Part shown: positions 8,446 through 17,599 of the stretch, in pieces
How the letters are laid out: each line of letters starts with the position of its first letter
Position numbering within the stretch: position 1 is the stretch's first letter
Assembly: GCF_017549005.1 (NCBI RefSeq)
Contig: NZ_JAFYYT010000018.1
Span: 1 to 45,571 of the forward strand
Direction of reading: 5' to 3'
Source: Ruminococcus sp.
Lineage (GTDB): Bacteria > Bacillota > Clostridia > Oscillospirales > Ruminococcaceae
DNA length: 45,571 nt
Program-made: the position numbers and the translations under genes
Notes under the pieces: model-generated
Database searches by the model: none
Told to the model about the DNA's origin: nothing
Seen by the model: only the letters and a program-made list of their open reading frames with translations

Positions 8446-8470
8446 GGCTGCGGATATTCCGCAGCCTTTT
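8446..8470 (+). terminator. Terminator after hydrolase
   Basis: A perfect 9-bp GC-rich stem (GGCTGCGGA/TCCGCAGCC, 3-base loop) is followed by TTTT. Confidence 0.88.
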
Positions 8471-8490
8471 CTGTTGCATACTGCTTTCTA

Positions 8491-8519
8491 TTGACAAAAA
8501 AGTTATAAAATGATATAAT
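8491..8519 (+). promoter_or_regulatory. Sigma-A promoter of degV
   Basis: TTGACA (8491-8496), a 17-bp spacer ending in TGA and TATAAT (8514-8519). Confidence 0.85.
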
Positions 8520-8572
8520 CGACCTATGGGAAAACGGCTCGCTTCGGCGGGCGATCTGAAACGAGGAATTAT

Positions 8573-9454
8573 ATGAAAACGGCAGTAATGACTGATACAA
8601 ACAGCGGTATTACTTTGGAAGAGGGCAACAGGCACGGCATATACGTGCTTCCCATGCCTGTAATGATAGACGGAAAGGACTACATGGAGGAGCTTACGCT
8701 TACCCATGAGGAGCTGTATAAGGCGCTGAACGAGGACAAGGAAATAGTATCTTCACAGCCGTCGCCCGGAGCTCTTACGGAGATGTGGGAGAAGATACTC
8801 TCCGACGGATATGACGAGCTTGTATATATCCCGATGTCAAGCGGTCTGAGCGGTTCCTGCGATACGGCTAAGGCGCTTGCCATAGATTACGGCGGAAAGG
8901 TATGCGTAGCTGACAATCATCGTATATCCATAACCCTGCTGGATTCCGTATACGACGCGAAGTACTATGCTGACAACGGCATGAGTGCCGCGGAGATAAA
9001 GGAACAGCTGGAAGAGGACGCATATCTCAACGATATATATATAACTCTGCAGACTCTCAAGCGTATCACGAAAACAGGACGTATCACCTCTGCCGGAGCA
9101 GCTATCGCAACGGTTCTGAATCTGAAGCCGATACTGAAGATACAGGGCGGAAAGCTTGACGCATACGCAAAGGCGAGGGGAATGTCGGCAGCCGAGGAAA
9201 GAATGCTGCAGGCTGTACGAAAGGACCTTGAGGAGAAATATTCGGGCATTCCGACTGAGCATATCAGTATAGGCGCGGCAGGTACAATGGAAACTCCCGA
9301 GGAGGTAGAGCGCTGGGTGAATATGGTAAAGAACGAGTTCAGCGGCTACAAGGTGACGTACCGTCCACTTGCGTGCAGTATAGCTTCTCATGTGGGAACA
9401 GGCACACAGGGCGTAGCTGTTGGAATTACGGCAAGACCATTGACAAGTGAATGA
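8573..9454 (+). CDS. degV: DegV family fatty-acid-binding protein
   Basis: A 293-residue cytosolic DegV protein. This family binds a long-chain fatty acid and, as FakB, presents it to FakA kinase. The N-terminal MTDTNSGI segment with conserved Asp and Ser, SSQPSPG at about 60, IPMSSGLSGS near 86 and the C-terminal HVGTGTQGV are all family marks. It is a lone gene: no fakA is nearby, so a direct role in fatty-acid uptake is inferred only. GAGGA is upstream of the ATG. Confidence 0.9.
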   Translation: MKTAVMTDTNSGITLEEGNRHGIYVLPMPVMIDGKDYMEELTLTHEELYKALNEDKEIVSSQPSPGALTEMWEKILSDGYDELVYIPMSSGLSGSCDTAKALAIDYGGKVCVADNHRISITLLDSVYDAKYYADNGMSAAEIKEQLEEDAYLNDIYITLQTLKRITKTGRITSAGAAIATVLNLKPILKIQGGKLDAYAKARGMSAAEERMLQAVRKDLEEKYSGIPTEHISIGAAGTMETPEEVERWVNMVKNEFSGYKVTYRPLACSIASHVGTGTQGVAVGITARPLTSE

Positions 9455-9460
9455 TAAATA

Positions 9461-9498
9461 AAAGAGCGTGATAAAAATCTTTATCACGCTCTTTATTA
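9461..9498. terminator. Bidirectional terminator degV / sufB
   Basis: A 15-bp perfect stem (AAAGAGCGTGATAAA 9461-9475 with TTTATCACGCTCTTT 9480-9494) sits between convergent genes with T-rich flanks on both strands. Confidence 0.9.
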
Positions 9499-9541
9499 TT
9501 TGCGTATGATCCTAAGTGATGTGAGCACCGCTGCCTGCGGC

Positions 9542-10468
9542 TCATTTAAGGAATCCGTTTATTATCTGTTCCTCGGCTTCTGCCTCGGTAAGGCCGAGAG
9601 TCATGAGCTTTATGAGCTGTTCGCCTGCTATCTTGCCGATAGCAGCCTCATGAACGAGAGCTGCGTCGATATTATTTGCTTCAAGAGAGGGAACTGCAAG
9701 GATACGTCCGTTGTCCATAATGATAGAGTCGCACTCTGTATGACCGCTGCAGGCTGCGTTACCGATAATGCAGAGGTCGAGCTTCTGATATGAATCGTCG
9801 CGTGCTACAGAACGTGAAACCACGTCTGCGCTTGAACCGTCGCCCCTGAGGTCGACCTTGTAGATACTGCCTGCCTGCTGCTGACCGTGTGTCATGAGCC
9901 TTTCATGGACGATAAGCTTTGCATTTTCCTTGAGTTCGGCGATAGTAGTCCTTTCTGTGGAGTCAACGCCCTTTATCTGCACCATTTCCATTTCCATGGT
10001 GCTGCCCTCTTCCATGTAGACCTCGGTAACGGGATTGAGAATGCGCTTTCCGCTTCCGTCGCCTGAGCCGTAGTGCTTTTCAACGTACTTGATACGCGAG
10101 TTCTTTCCGATATAGAAACGGTGTATACCGTCGTGCTCCGAGTCCTGCGAGCCGCAGTTTTCTATGCCGCAGCCTGCAACTATGAGCACATCGCAGTCCT
10201 CTCCGATGAAGAAGTCGTTGTAAACGTTTTCCTTGATACCGCTCTGACTGAGAACTACGGGGATATGCACGCTTTCGTTCTTTGTGCCGTCCTTTATGCG
10301 GATATCAATGCCGCTGACGTCGGTTTTGGACTGTATATCAATGTTTGCGGTAGTATTTCTGCTGATAGCCTGTCCGTTCGCGCGGAGATTGTAAGCTCCC
10401 TCGGGGATATCGTGGAGATCGGCGACCTCCTGAAAAAGTCTTTTCTGAACTGCGTCCATCTGAATCAT
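9542..10468 (-). CDS. sufB: Short SufB/SufD-type Fe-S scaffold protein
   Basis: A 308-residue SufB/SufD family protein, much shorter than classical SufB (about 470). It keeps the C-terminal beta-helix core, including the GNAACSGHTECDSI segment with Cys and His and the LVHEAAIGKI segment that contacts the ATPase. It lacks the N-terminal extension of SufB. It is the second gene of a two-gene operon with sufC, the layout of the minimal SMS/SufBC Fe-S assembly systems found in many anaerobes. No sufD, sufS or sufU is adjacent. AAGGAGG precedes the ATG at 10468, which is 13 bases after sufC. Confidence 0.85.
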   Translation of the reverse strand: MIQMDAVQKRLFQEVADLHDIPEGAYNLRANGQAISRNTTANIDIQSKTDVSGIDIRIKDGTKNESVHIPVVLSQSGIKENVYNDFFIGEDCDVLIVAGCGIENCGSQDSEHDGIHRFYIGKNSRIKYVEKHYGSGDGSGKRILNPVTEVYMEEGSTMEMEMVQIKGVDSTERTTIAELKENAKLIVHERLMTHGQQQAGSIYKVDLRGDGSSADVVSRSVARDDSYQKLDLCIIGNAACSGHTECDSIIMDNGRILAVPSLEANNIDAALVHEAAIGKIAGEQLIKLMTLGLTEAEAEEQIINGFLK

Positions 10469-10481
10469 GTCTGCCGCCTCC

Positions 10482-11210
10482 TTACTGTATCCTGCTGCAA
10501 GCGTTCACAGCGTTTTCCGTACCTGTTATTTCGGGGAGTATGATATCCCTGCTGCCCTTCTTGACGATCTTGCCGTCGGCAATGACAACTATTTCGTCGG
10601 CGATATTGAGGATACGCTCCTGATGCGATATAACGATGATAGACCTGCCGCGGCGGTCCTTACGCATATTCTCGAAGATACGGATGAGGTTATTGAAGCT
10701 CCACAGGTCGATACCGGCCTCGGGCTCGTCAAAAAGCGCGAGTTTCACATCTCGTGCGAGAACCGTAGCTATCTCTATACGCTTGAGCTCGCCGCCAGAA
10801 AGAGAGGCGTTTATTTCACGGTCGATATAGTCCTTTGCACAGAGACCGACCTCTGAGAGGTACTCGCAGGCTTCGGAAACGGAAAGAGTCTTTCCGGCAG
10901 CTATCCTGAGAAGATCGACTACAGTCATGCCCTTGAAGCGCACAGGCTGCTGAAAAGCGAAGCCGATACCCATACGTGCGCGGTCGGTTATGCTTTTTTC
11001 GGTGATGTCCTCGCCGTCAAAGATTATCTGACCGGAATTGTTCTTGATTATGCCTGCAACGACCTTTGCGAGAGTTGACTTTCCGCCGCCGTTGGGACCT
11101 GTGATAACTACGAATTTATTGTCCTCCACCGTGAGGCTTATATCACGGAGGATACCCACGTTTTTTCCGTCGTTTTCGGCGTTGAAAACGATATTTTTCA
11201 GTTCGAGCAT
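10482..11210 (-). CDS. sufC: SufC-type ATPase for Fe-S cluster assembly
   Basis: A 242-residue ABC-type ATPase. Walker A is GPNGGGKS (residues 38-45), the signature is LSGGE (137-141) and Walker B is LALFDEPE (157-164), with the IVISHQ switch His later. The LSGGELKRIEIA and DEPEAGID wording is SufC-like rather than transporter-like, and there is no membrane partner. It acts as a soluble complex with the downstream sufB product. AGGGAG precedes the ATG. The leader (11211-11340) is A+T-rich with a possible promoter TTGACA on the minus strand, but the spacing to TATAAG is only 15. Confidence 0.9.
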   Translation of the reverse strand: MLELKNIVFNAENDGKNVGILRDISLTVEDNKFVVITGPNGGGKSTLAKVVAGIIKNNSGQIIFDGEDITEKSITDRARMGIGFAFQQPVRFKGMTVVDLLRIAAGKTLSVSEACEYLSEVGLCAKDYIDREINASLSGGELKRIEIATVLARDVKLALFDEPEAGIDLWSFNNLIRIFENMRKDRRGRSIIVISHQERILNIADEIVVIADGKIVKKGSRDIILPEITGTENAVNACSRIQ

Positions 11211-11473
11211 TTTTTACTCCCTTCGGTTCCGGTAATCAGCAATAAGTGGTCAGATTGCTGTATATGAAAGTGAGATAAATACACGGTTTACTAATTACCT
11301 TATAACATTGTTATTACATTGTCAATTATAACATGGAGACCTTTCAAAATCAACAAGGGCAAAGTTTTTGTTGCACAGAAGAAACATTGTGAAAGAGCAG
11401 AAACAACGCAGAATAGCCCAAATCATGTTAATATATACTAACGCCAATAATACATATAGGAAAACTTATGATA

Positions 11474-11502
11474 TTGACATAACCGTGGTTTAAGGGTATA
11501 AT
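11474..11502 (+). promoter_or_regulatory. Sigma-A promoter of VOC protein
   Basis: TTGACA (11474-11479), a 17-bp spacer and TATAAT (11497-11502), 25 bases before the start codon. Confidence 0.85.
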
Positions 11503-11527
11503 CCTGTTATGGAAAGGAGCTTATGCC

Positions 11528-11911
11528 ATGAAGATAGAACACATAGCAATGTACGTAAACGACCTTGAAGCTGCCCGTGATTTCTTCGTGAAGTATCTCG
11601 GCGGCAGTTCAAACGGCGGCTATCACAACGGAAAAACAGGTTTCCGCTCGTATTTTATCAGCTTTGATGACGGTTCGCGGCTGGAAATAATGAACCGTCC
11701 AGGTATGGACGATATGCGGAAGTCCGCGGCAAGGACCGGCTATGTGCATATAGCTTTTAGCCTCGGCAGCGCAGAACGTGTTGACGAGCTGACGGAAAAG
11801 CTAAGGAAAGACGGCTATGAGGTCATAAGCGGACCGCGGACAACAGGTGACGGTTACTATGAGAGCTGCATTTCCGCCTTCGAGGGGAACATAATTGAGC
11901 TGACAATATGA
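11528..11911 (+). CDS. VOC superfamily (glyoxalase-like) protein
   Basis: A 127-residue vicinal-oxygen-chelate protein with the two beta-alpha-beta-beta-beta modules. The four expected metal ligands can be placed at His5, Glu53, His74 and Glu124. This is the length and pattern of glyoxalase I-like enzymes, but the substrate (methylglyoxal hemithioacetal, an antibiotic or other) cannot be deduced, and low-molecular-weight thiol use in this group is uncertain. AAAGGAG lies eight bases upstream. It forms its own transcription unit. Confidence 0.85.
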   Translation: MKIEHIAMYVNDLEAARDFFVKYLGGSSNGGYHNGKTGFRSYFISFDDGSRLEIMNRPGMDDMRKSAARTGYVHIAFSLGSAERVDELTEKLRKDGYEVISGPRTTGDGYYESCISAFEGNIIELTI

Positions 11912-11978
11912 CAAACGGCTGTATTTCGGTACTGAAGTTTCTGCCCGAAAAAATCCCGAAAAAATTTTCAAAAACTAC

Positions 11979-12007
11979 TTGACAAGTAAGATTTACGGTG
12001 ATATAAT
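11979..12007 (+). promoter_or_regulatory. Sigma-A promoter of the trp operon
   Basis: TTGACA (11979-11984), a 17-bp spacer ending in TGA, and TATAAT (12002-12007). It leads into the T-box. Confidence 0.88.
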
Positions 12008-12011
12008 AACA

Positions 12012-12311
12012 ACAAGTTAAACCGTTGAAGCGGAGATAAAGTTAATTATGCTTCCACAGAGAGCCCGCGTTGCTGAGAGTCGGGTGAAAAACAGATTAGC
12101 AAATGGACCGCCGAGGGTGCAGTCAAATGATCGGTGAAATGACGTTCCGTCATTGTCGGTCAGAGTATTCTGCAACGTTAGGATGTGCGTTAATCATCAG
12201 GGATATGACAGTATCCTGTTAAGCGCACGGCAAAGCCGTGAATCAAGGTGGTACCGCGGATAAGATTATTCGTCCTTGACAGATCATAATTGGTCTGTCA
12301 GGGACTTTTTT
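12012..12311 (+). promoter_or_regulatory. Tryptophan T-box riboswitch
   Basis: The conserved T-box AAGGTGGTACCGCGG is at 12245-12259. A terminator stem (GTCCTTGACAGA 12272-12283 with TCTGTCAGGGAC 12294-12305, then T6) can be replaced by the antiterminator. Upstream, an AGAGAG bulge region (near 12058) and a stem I with TGG at 12104-12106 followed by the usual purine are visible, so the specifier codon is Trp. Uncharged tRNA-Trp would pair and allow read-through into trpE. Confidence 0.93.
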
Positions 12312-12342
12312 GTTATCCTGACAGGCTGCGGAGGTGCTTTAC

Positions 12343-13809
12343 ATGAATTTTTTACCCGAATTTGACACAGTCAGACGCTACGCAGAAAGCGGAAAGTACG
12401 ACATTCTCCCTGTAAGCTGTGAGATACTGTCGGATATCTGCACTCCTATCGAAGCCATAATGAAGCTGAAAAGCATTTCGACTCACTGCTATATGCTGGA
12501 GTCTGTGGCTGAAAAGGAGAAATGGGGACGCTACACGTTCCTGGGCTACGACCCTAAGCTGCAGATAACTGCGGCAGGCAGCGAGCTGACCATAGGCGAC
12601 GTAAAAATGACATCAGACGATCCGTCAGTACAGATAAGACAGATCCTTTCAAATTACAGAAGTCCCAAATTCGACTATCTTCCAACTTTCACAGGCGGAC
12701 TTGCAGGCTACTTTTCCTATGATTTCCTCGCATACAGCGAAAAAACGCTTCGTACCGATGTGAAGGATACCGAGAACTTCAAGGACGTGGACCTCATGCT
12801 TTTCGACAAGGTCATAGCCTTTGACAACTTCCGTCAGAAGCTCATACTCATTGCGAATATGAGACTTGAGGAGGGAGAGGCAGGCTATAACAAGGCAAAA
12901 ATGGAGCTTCAGCAAATGGCGGAGCTCCTCAGGAACGGAACTGCACGGCGCGAACCTGCGGGACACCTGAAAAGCGAAGTTACAGCCCTTTTCAGCAAGG
13001 AGGAGTACTGCGGAATGGTCGAAAAGGCAAAGCGCCATATCCGCGAGGGAGATATCTTCCAGATAGTCCTTTCAAACCGTCTCTCCGCAGATTATGAGGG
13101 CAGTCTGCTGAATACCTACCGCGTACTGAGAACTATCAATCCTTCCCCGTATATGTTCTATTTTTCGGGTACGGACGTGGAGATCGCAGGAGCTTCTCCC
13201 GAAACTCTCGTAAAGCTTGAGGACGGAGTCCTACACACTTTCCCCCTCGCAGGAACACGCCCCAGAGGCAAGACGGAAAAAGAGGACAAGGAGCTTGAAG
13301 AAGGACTGCTCCGTGACGAAAAGGAGCTTGCAGAGCATAATATGCTGGTCGATCTCGGAAGAAACGACCTCGGCAAGATAAGCAGGTTTGGCACTGTGGA
13401 GGTAGAAAAGCTTCACAGTATTGAGCGCTATTCCCACGTAATGCACATCGGCTCAACTGTACGCGGCGAGATAAGGGAGGAATTTGACGGACTTGACGCA
13501 GTGAGCGCAGTTCTCCCTGCAGGCACTCTTTCGGGGGCTCCGAAGATACGCGCCTGCCAGCTCATAGCCGAGCTCGAGGACAACAAGCGCGGAATCTACG
13601 GCGGAGCGATCGGCTACATAGACTTTACGGGAAACCTCGATACCTGTATCGCTATCCGCATAGCCTACAAGAAAAACGGAAAGGTATTCGTAAGGAGCGG
13701 CGCAGGAATAGTTGCTGACTCGGTTCCCGAAAAGGAATATCAGGAGTGCATAAACAAGGCCGCTGCGGTAGTAAACGCACTCAAGCTTGCAGAGGAGGAA
13801 GAGATATGA
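12343..13809 (+). CDS. trpE: Anthranilate synthase component I
   Basis: A 488-residue chorismate-using enzyme, first step of the tryptophan branch. The N-terminal MLES-type motif (cf. LLES), which forms the Trp feedback site, is at about residue 51. The C-terminal chorismate-binding domain has [46 protein letters not shown] and GAGIVADS. It works with the glutaminase encoded next. ATG 12343 is preceded by GGAGG; a GTG three codons earlier is the alternative. The last four bases overlap trpG. Confidence 0.95.
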   Translation: MNFLPEFDTVRRYAESGKYDILPVSCEILSDICTPIEAIMKLKSISTHCYMLESVAEKEKWGRYTFLGYDPKLQITAAGSELTIGDVKMTSDDPSVQIRQILSNYRSPKFDYLPTFTGGLAGYFSYDFLAYSEKTLRTDVKDTENFKDVDLMLFDKVIAFDNFRQKLILIANMRLEEGEAGYNKAKMELQQMAELLRNGTARREPAGHLKSEVTALFSKEEYCGMVEKAKRHIREGDIFQIVLSNRLSADYEGSLLNTYRVLRTINPSPYMFYFSGTDVEIAGASPETLVKLEDGVLHTFPLAGTRPRGKTEKEDKELEEGLLRDEKELAEHNMLVDLGRNDLGKISRFGTVEVEKLHSIERYSHVMHIGSTVRGEIREEFDGLDAVSAVLPAGTLSGAPKIRACQLIAELEDNKRGIYGGAIGYIDFTGNLDTCIAIRIAYKKNGKVFVRSGAGIVADSVPEKEYQECINKAAAVVNALKLAEEEEI

Positions 13810-14372
13810 TACTTCTCATTGATAATTATGACAGCTTTTCATATAACCTATATCAGATGATAGGCGCTATAGAGCCCGATATAAAGGTGATACGCAATGA
13901 CGAGATGACTGTGGGGCAGATAGAAGAACTTGCTCCCGACAGGATCATTCTTTCCCCGGGACCGGGACGCCCCGAGGACGCAGGAATAATAATCGAAGCT
14001 GCAAAGACGGTATGCCGTAAGATACCGACCCTCGGCGTATGCCTCGGACATCAGGCTATATGTGCGGCATACGGAGCTACAGTTACCTACGCAAAGCAGC
14101 TAATGCACGGTAAGCAGTCCGTTATAAGCTTCATGAATGACAGTCCGCTTTTCAGAGGCATAGACGAGGGAGCTCCTGTGGCGAGGTATCATTCCCTTGC
14201 AGCGGACGCAGCTACCATTCCCGACTGCTTCAATGTGACGGCAGTTGCGGACGACGGAGAGATAATGGCGGTCCAGCATAAGGAATACCCCATATTCGGC
14301 GTACAGTTCCACCCCGAGTCGATAATGACTCCCGACGGACACATAATGCTGAGAAATTTCATAGAAATGTAA
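13806..14372 (+). CDS. trpG: Anthranilate synthase glutaminase component
   Basis: A 188-residue class I glutamine amidotransferase that supplies ammonia to TrpE. The catalytic triad is Cys79 (GVCLGHQ), His169 and Glu171 (FHPES). [15 protein letters not shown] at the start is the usual TrpG/PabA opening. It could also serve para-aminobenzoate synthesis, as in Bacillus. The ATGA overlap with trpE shows coupled translation. Confidence 0.95.
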   Translation: MILLIDNYDSFSYNLYQMIGAIEPDIKVIRNDEMTVGQIEELAPDRIILSPGPGRPEDAGIIIEAAKTVCRKIPTLGVCLGHQAICAAYGATVTYAKQLMHGKQSVISFMNDSPLFRGIDEGAPVARYHSLAADAATIPDCFNVTAVADDGEIMAVQHKEYPIFGVQFHPESIMTPDGHIMLRNFIEM

Positions 14373-14389
14373 ATCAAGGAGTTGTTATT

Positions 14390-15409
14390 ATGATAAAAGA
14401 AGCGATCGAAAAGATAGTAAACAAGGAAGACCTCACCTATGACGAGGCATACAAGGTAATTTCGGAGATAATGTCCGGTGAGACTACTCCCACTCAGAAT
14501 GCGGCTTTTCTCTCGGCTCTTTCCACAAAGAGCACAAAGGCTGAAACGATAGACGAGATAACAGGCTGTGCGGCAGCAATGCGCGACGCAGCTGTAAAGT
14601 TCGAGAACGACATGGATCTCCTCGAAATAGTTGGAACAGGCGGCGACAATGCTCACAGCTTCAATATTTCCACCACCTCCGCATTCGTTATTGCAGCTTC
14701 GGGCGTTAAGGTCTCAAAGCACGGAAACCGCGCTGCTTCTTCACTTTCGGGAACTGCCGACTGCCTTGAGGCTCTCGGGGCAAATATCGACCTTGACCCC
14801 GATAAGTGCAGACAGCTTCTTGAAAACGTGGGCTTCTGCTTCTTCTTTGCCCAGAAGTATCACACTTCCATGAAGTATGTAGGTCCTATCCGCAAGGAGC
14901 TTGGTTTCCGCACGGTGTTCAATATTCTCGGACCCCTTACCAATCCTGCCTGCCCTAAGCATCATCTGCTCGGAGTTTACGACAGCGTTCTCCTTGAGCC
15001 TGTTGCGGAAGTTCTCATGAAGCTGGGTTCAAAGAACGGCATGGTAGTTTTCGGCAAGGATAAGCTGGACGAGATATCGCTGAGCGCTCCCACAGCAGTA
15101 TGCGAGTACAGGGACGGCTGGATGAAGAACTATGAGATAACTCCCGAGCAGTTCGGCTTTGAGCGCTGCACAAAGGACGACCTCAAGGGCGGCACTCCTG
15201 AGGAGAATGCGGCTATAACACGCGGCATACTTGACGGCAGCATAAAGGGACACAAGAGAAACGCAGTCCTCCTCAACGCAGGCGCTGCTATATATATCGG
15301 CGGCAAGGCTGAGACTATGGCTGACGGTATCAGAAAGGCTGAGGAGCTCATAGACAACGGCTCTGCCCTTGCAGTAATGGATAAATTCATTGCAGAATCA
15401 AAGAACTGA
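14390..15409 (+). CDS. trpD: Anthranilate phosphoribosyltransferase
   Basis: A 339-residue enzyme that joins anthranilate and PRPP. The PRPP-binding GTGGD motif ([17 protein letters not shown]) and KHGNRA are present, and the GPLTNPA segment follows. AAGGAG precedes the ATG. It is 17 bases after trpG and 8 before trpC. Confidence 0.95.
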   Translation: MIKEAIEKIVNKEDLTYDEAYKVISEIMSGETTPTQNAAFLSALSTKSTKAETIDEITGCAAAMRDAAVKFENDMDLLEIVGTGGDNAHSFNISTTSAFVIAASGVKVSKHGNRAASSLSGTADCLEALGANIDLDPDKCRQLLENVGFCFFFAQKYHTSMKYVGPIRKELGFRTVFNILGPLTNPACPKHHLLGVYDSVLLEPVAEVLMKLGSKNGMVVFGKDKLDEISLSAPTAVCEYRDGWMKNYEITPEQFGFERCTKDDLKGGTPEENAAITRGILDGSIKGHKRNAVLLNAGAAIYIGGKAETMADGIRKAEELIDNGSALAVMDKFIAESKN

Positions 15410-15417
15410 GGTGCGGT

Positions 15418-16194
15418 ATGACTATTCTCGACCAGCTTGCAGACTATGCCCGCGAGCGTGTGGCGGCAGCTAAGAAAAAGCTCTCCGCAGAGCAGGTAAA
15501 AAGGCTCGCGCTGGAGCTGCCAAAGGGCGGTTTTGAGTTTGAAAAGGCTCTGAAAAAGGAGGATATCGCCTTTATCTGCGAGTGCAAGAAGGCTTCTCCT
15601 TCAAAGGGCGTTATCGCGGAGGATTTCCCTTATCTTGATATCGCAAAGGAATACGAAGCGGCAGGTGCGGACTGCATATCAGTCCTCACAGAGCCGAAAT
15701 GGTTCCTCGGCAGCGACGAGTATCTCCGCGAGATAGCTGCAAATGTGAGTATCCCCTGTATACGCAAGGACTTCACCGTAGATGAGTACATGATATACGA
15801 GGCAAAGCTTCTCGGGGCAAAGGCGGTACTGCTTATATGCTCCATACTTTCACAGCAGCAGATAAGCGAATACATCGGCATATGTGACGAGCTGGGAATA
15901 TCGGCTCTCGTCGAAGCTCACGATGAAGCGGAGCTCCGCACGGCAGTTGCCGCAGGAGCGCGTATCATAGGCGTGAACAACCGCAATCTCAAGGACTTTT
16001 CAGTAGATACAGGCAACAGCCGCAGGCTCCGCGAGCTTGCTCCCGGAAATGTGAGCTTCGTCTCCGAGAGTGGAGTACAGACTGCGGAGGATATAAGGCT
16101 TCTCCGCGAGGCAGGAGTAAATGCGGTGCTTATCGGCGAAACTCTTATGAGAGCCGCTGACAAAAAGGCAAAGCTCAGAGAGCTGAAAGGATAA
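15418..16194 (+). CDS. trpC: Indole-3-glycerol phosphate synthase
   Basis: A 258-residue TIM-barrel enzyme that closes the indole ring. CECKKASPSKG (catalytic Lys), ISVLTEPKWFLGS, RKDF, EAHDEAEL, GVNNRNL and SESGV are in the expected order. It is a monofunctional protein: trpF is a separate gene one base downstream. Confidence 0.95.
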   Translation: MTILDQLADYARERVAAAKKKLSAEQVKRLALELPKGGFEFEKALKKEDIAFICECKKASPSKGVIAEDFPYLDIAKEYEAAGADCISVLTEPKWFLGSDEYLREIAANVSIPCIRKDFTVDEYMIYEAKLLGAKAVLLICSILSQQQISEYIGICDELGISALVEAHDEAELRTAVAAGARIIGVNNRNLKDFSVDTGNSRRLRELAPGNVSFVSESGVQTAEDIRLLREAGVNAVLIGETLMRAADKKAKLRELKG

Positions 16195-16195
16195 T

Positions 16196-16792
16196 ATGAC
16201 TAAGATAAAAATGTGCGGACTTCGCCGCAGGGAGGACATAGAGTATGTAAACAAGCTCCTTCCCGATTATATCGGCTATGTTTTCGCAGAAAAGAGCAAG
16301 CGGTACATATCCCCCGTAAAAGCGACGGAGCTTACGGAGCTCCTTGACGAAAGGATAATCCCTGTGGGAGTTTTCGTGAATGAGACCATTGAGAATATCG
16401 CTTCTGCCGTAAAGAGCGGTGCGATAAAGGTCGCTCAGCTCCACGGAAACGAGAGCGAGGAGGAGATAATGGCTCTGAAAAGCAAGGGTATTCCCGTGAT
16501 AAAGGCTTTCAGGATAAGCTGCAGAGCTGACTGCGAAAGGGCTGAGCGTTCCTGCGCGGACTTTGTTCTCCTTGATTCGGGCGGAGGCTCGGGAGAGACC
16601 TTTGACTGGTCGCTTATCAGCGGCATTAAGCGGAAATTCTTCCTTGCAGGGGGGATAACTCCCGAAAATGTCGGCGAAGCCATAGAAAAACTTGCCCCGT
16701 ATGCTGTGGACGCAAGCTCATGCCTCGAAACCGACGGCTTCAAGGACTTTGAAAAGATGAAAGCCTTTGCGGAGGCGGTCGGAAAGGTCTGA
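16196..16792 (+). CDS. trpF: Phosphoribosylanthranilate isomerase
   Basis: A 198-residue TIM-barrel enzyme for the Amadori rearrangement. KMCGL with the catalytic Cys at the start, VGVFVNE, VQLHG-type AQLHGNE, the LLDSGGGSGETFDW segment with catalytic Asp, and the AGGITPENV phosphate-binding loop are all visible. It starts one base after the trpC stop and uses AAAGGA inside trpC. Confidence 0.94.
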   Translation: MTKIKMCGLRRREDIEYVNKLLPDYIGYVFAEKSKRYISPVKATELTELLDERIIPVGVFVNETIENIASAVKSGAIKVAQLHGNESEEEIMALKSKGIPVIKAFRISCRADCERAERSCADFVLLDSGGGSGETFDWSLISGIKRKFFLAGGITPENVGEAIEKLAPYAVDASSCLETDGFKDFEKMKAFAEAVGKV

Positions 16793-16801
16793 GGTGAAGC
16801 T

Positions 16802-17581
16802 ATGGAATATCTCGAAAACTTCTATAACAGCTTCAGCGAGGACGAAAGGCTCCTCACACAGCACGGTCAGGTGGAATATCTTACCACAATGAAGTATATC
16901 CATGATAATCTCGGCAGCAGAAAGGCGAGTATCCTTGAAGTCGGTGCAGGTACGGGGCGATACAGTACAGCTCTTGCCCGTGAGGGACATAATGTCACCG
17001 CTGTGGAGCTCGTTGAGCATAATCTTGATATCATGAAAAGCAAGCTCACAGGCAGTGAAACGATTGAAGCAGTACAGGGAAACGCTCTCGACCTGTCGCG
17101 TTTCGGTGATGAGAGCTTTGATATGACTCTTGTTCTCAATCCTATGTATCATCTGTACACAAAGGCGGACAAGATACAGGCACTTTCCGAGGCGGTAAGA
17201 GTCACAAGGCACGGCGGCTTCATACTTGCGGCTTACTGTATGAACGAAGCCGCTGTTATCCAGCACGCTTTTCTTCACGGAAATCTGAAAAAGGTGCTTG
17301 ATAACGATATGGTCACTCCCGAATGGCACTGCAAGAGCGAGCCAAAAGAGCTTTTTGAGCTTATCCGAACGGAGGAGATAGCTTCTCTTTATGCAGGCTT
17401 ACCGGTGGAGAGGATAAAGCTCATAGCGACTGACGGAGCGGCTTGTTACATCAGCGAATGTATCGACAGCATGGACAGATACACATTTGAAAAATACATG
17501 GAGTACCACTTCGCTACCTGCGAAAGACAGGACCTGATCGGTGCTTCAAATCATACGCTGGATATCCTGCGTAAACTATAA
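16802..17581 (+). CDS. Class I SAM-dependent methyltransferase inside the trp operon
   Basis: A 259-residue Rossmann-fold methyltransferase. The SAM-binding motif I is ILEVGAGTGRYS (about residues 44-55), motif II is in TAVELVEHNLDIM, and DMTLVLNPMYHLYTK corresponds to motif IV. It is not a known step of tryptophan synthesis. It sits 9 bases after trpF and 18 before trpB, on the same strand, with its own GAGGTG ribosome site, so it must be co-transcribed under T-box control. The acceptor is unknown; a small metabolite is likely from the fold. Confidence 0.85.
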   Translation: MEYLENFYNSFSEDERLLTQHGQVEYLTTMKYIHDNLGSRKASILEVGAGTGRYSTALAREGHNVTAVELVEHNLDIMKSKLTGSETIEAVQGNALDLSRFGDESFDMTLVLNPMYHLYTKADKIQALSEAVRVTRHGGFILAAYCMNEAAVIQHAFLHGNLKKVLDNDMVTPEWHCKSEPKELFELIRTEEIASLYAGLPVERIKLIATDGAACYISECIDSMDRYTFEKYMEYHFATCERQDLIGASNHTLDILRKL

Positions 17582-17599
17582 ACCGAAAGGAAAGATAAT

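Noticed and set aside
9542-10468. sufB considered as truncated by mutation
   Set aside because: Start has a strong ribosome site next to sufC and the C-terminus is complete; the short form is a known minimal type.
10073-10856. Plus-strand frames opposite sufB and sufC
   Set aside because: Shadow frames; the minus strand carries Walker motifs and good ribosome sites.
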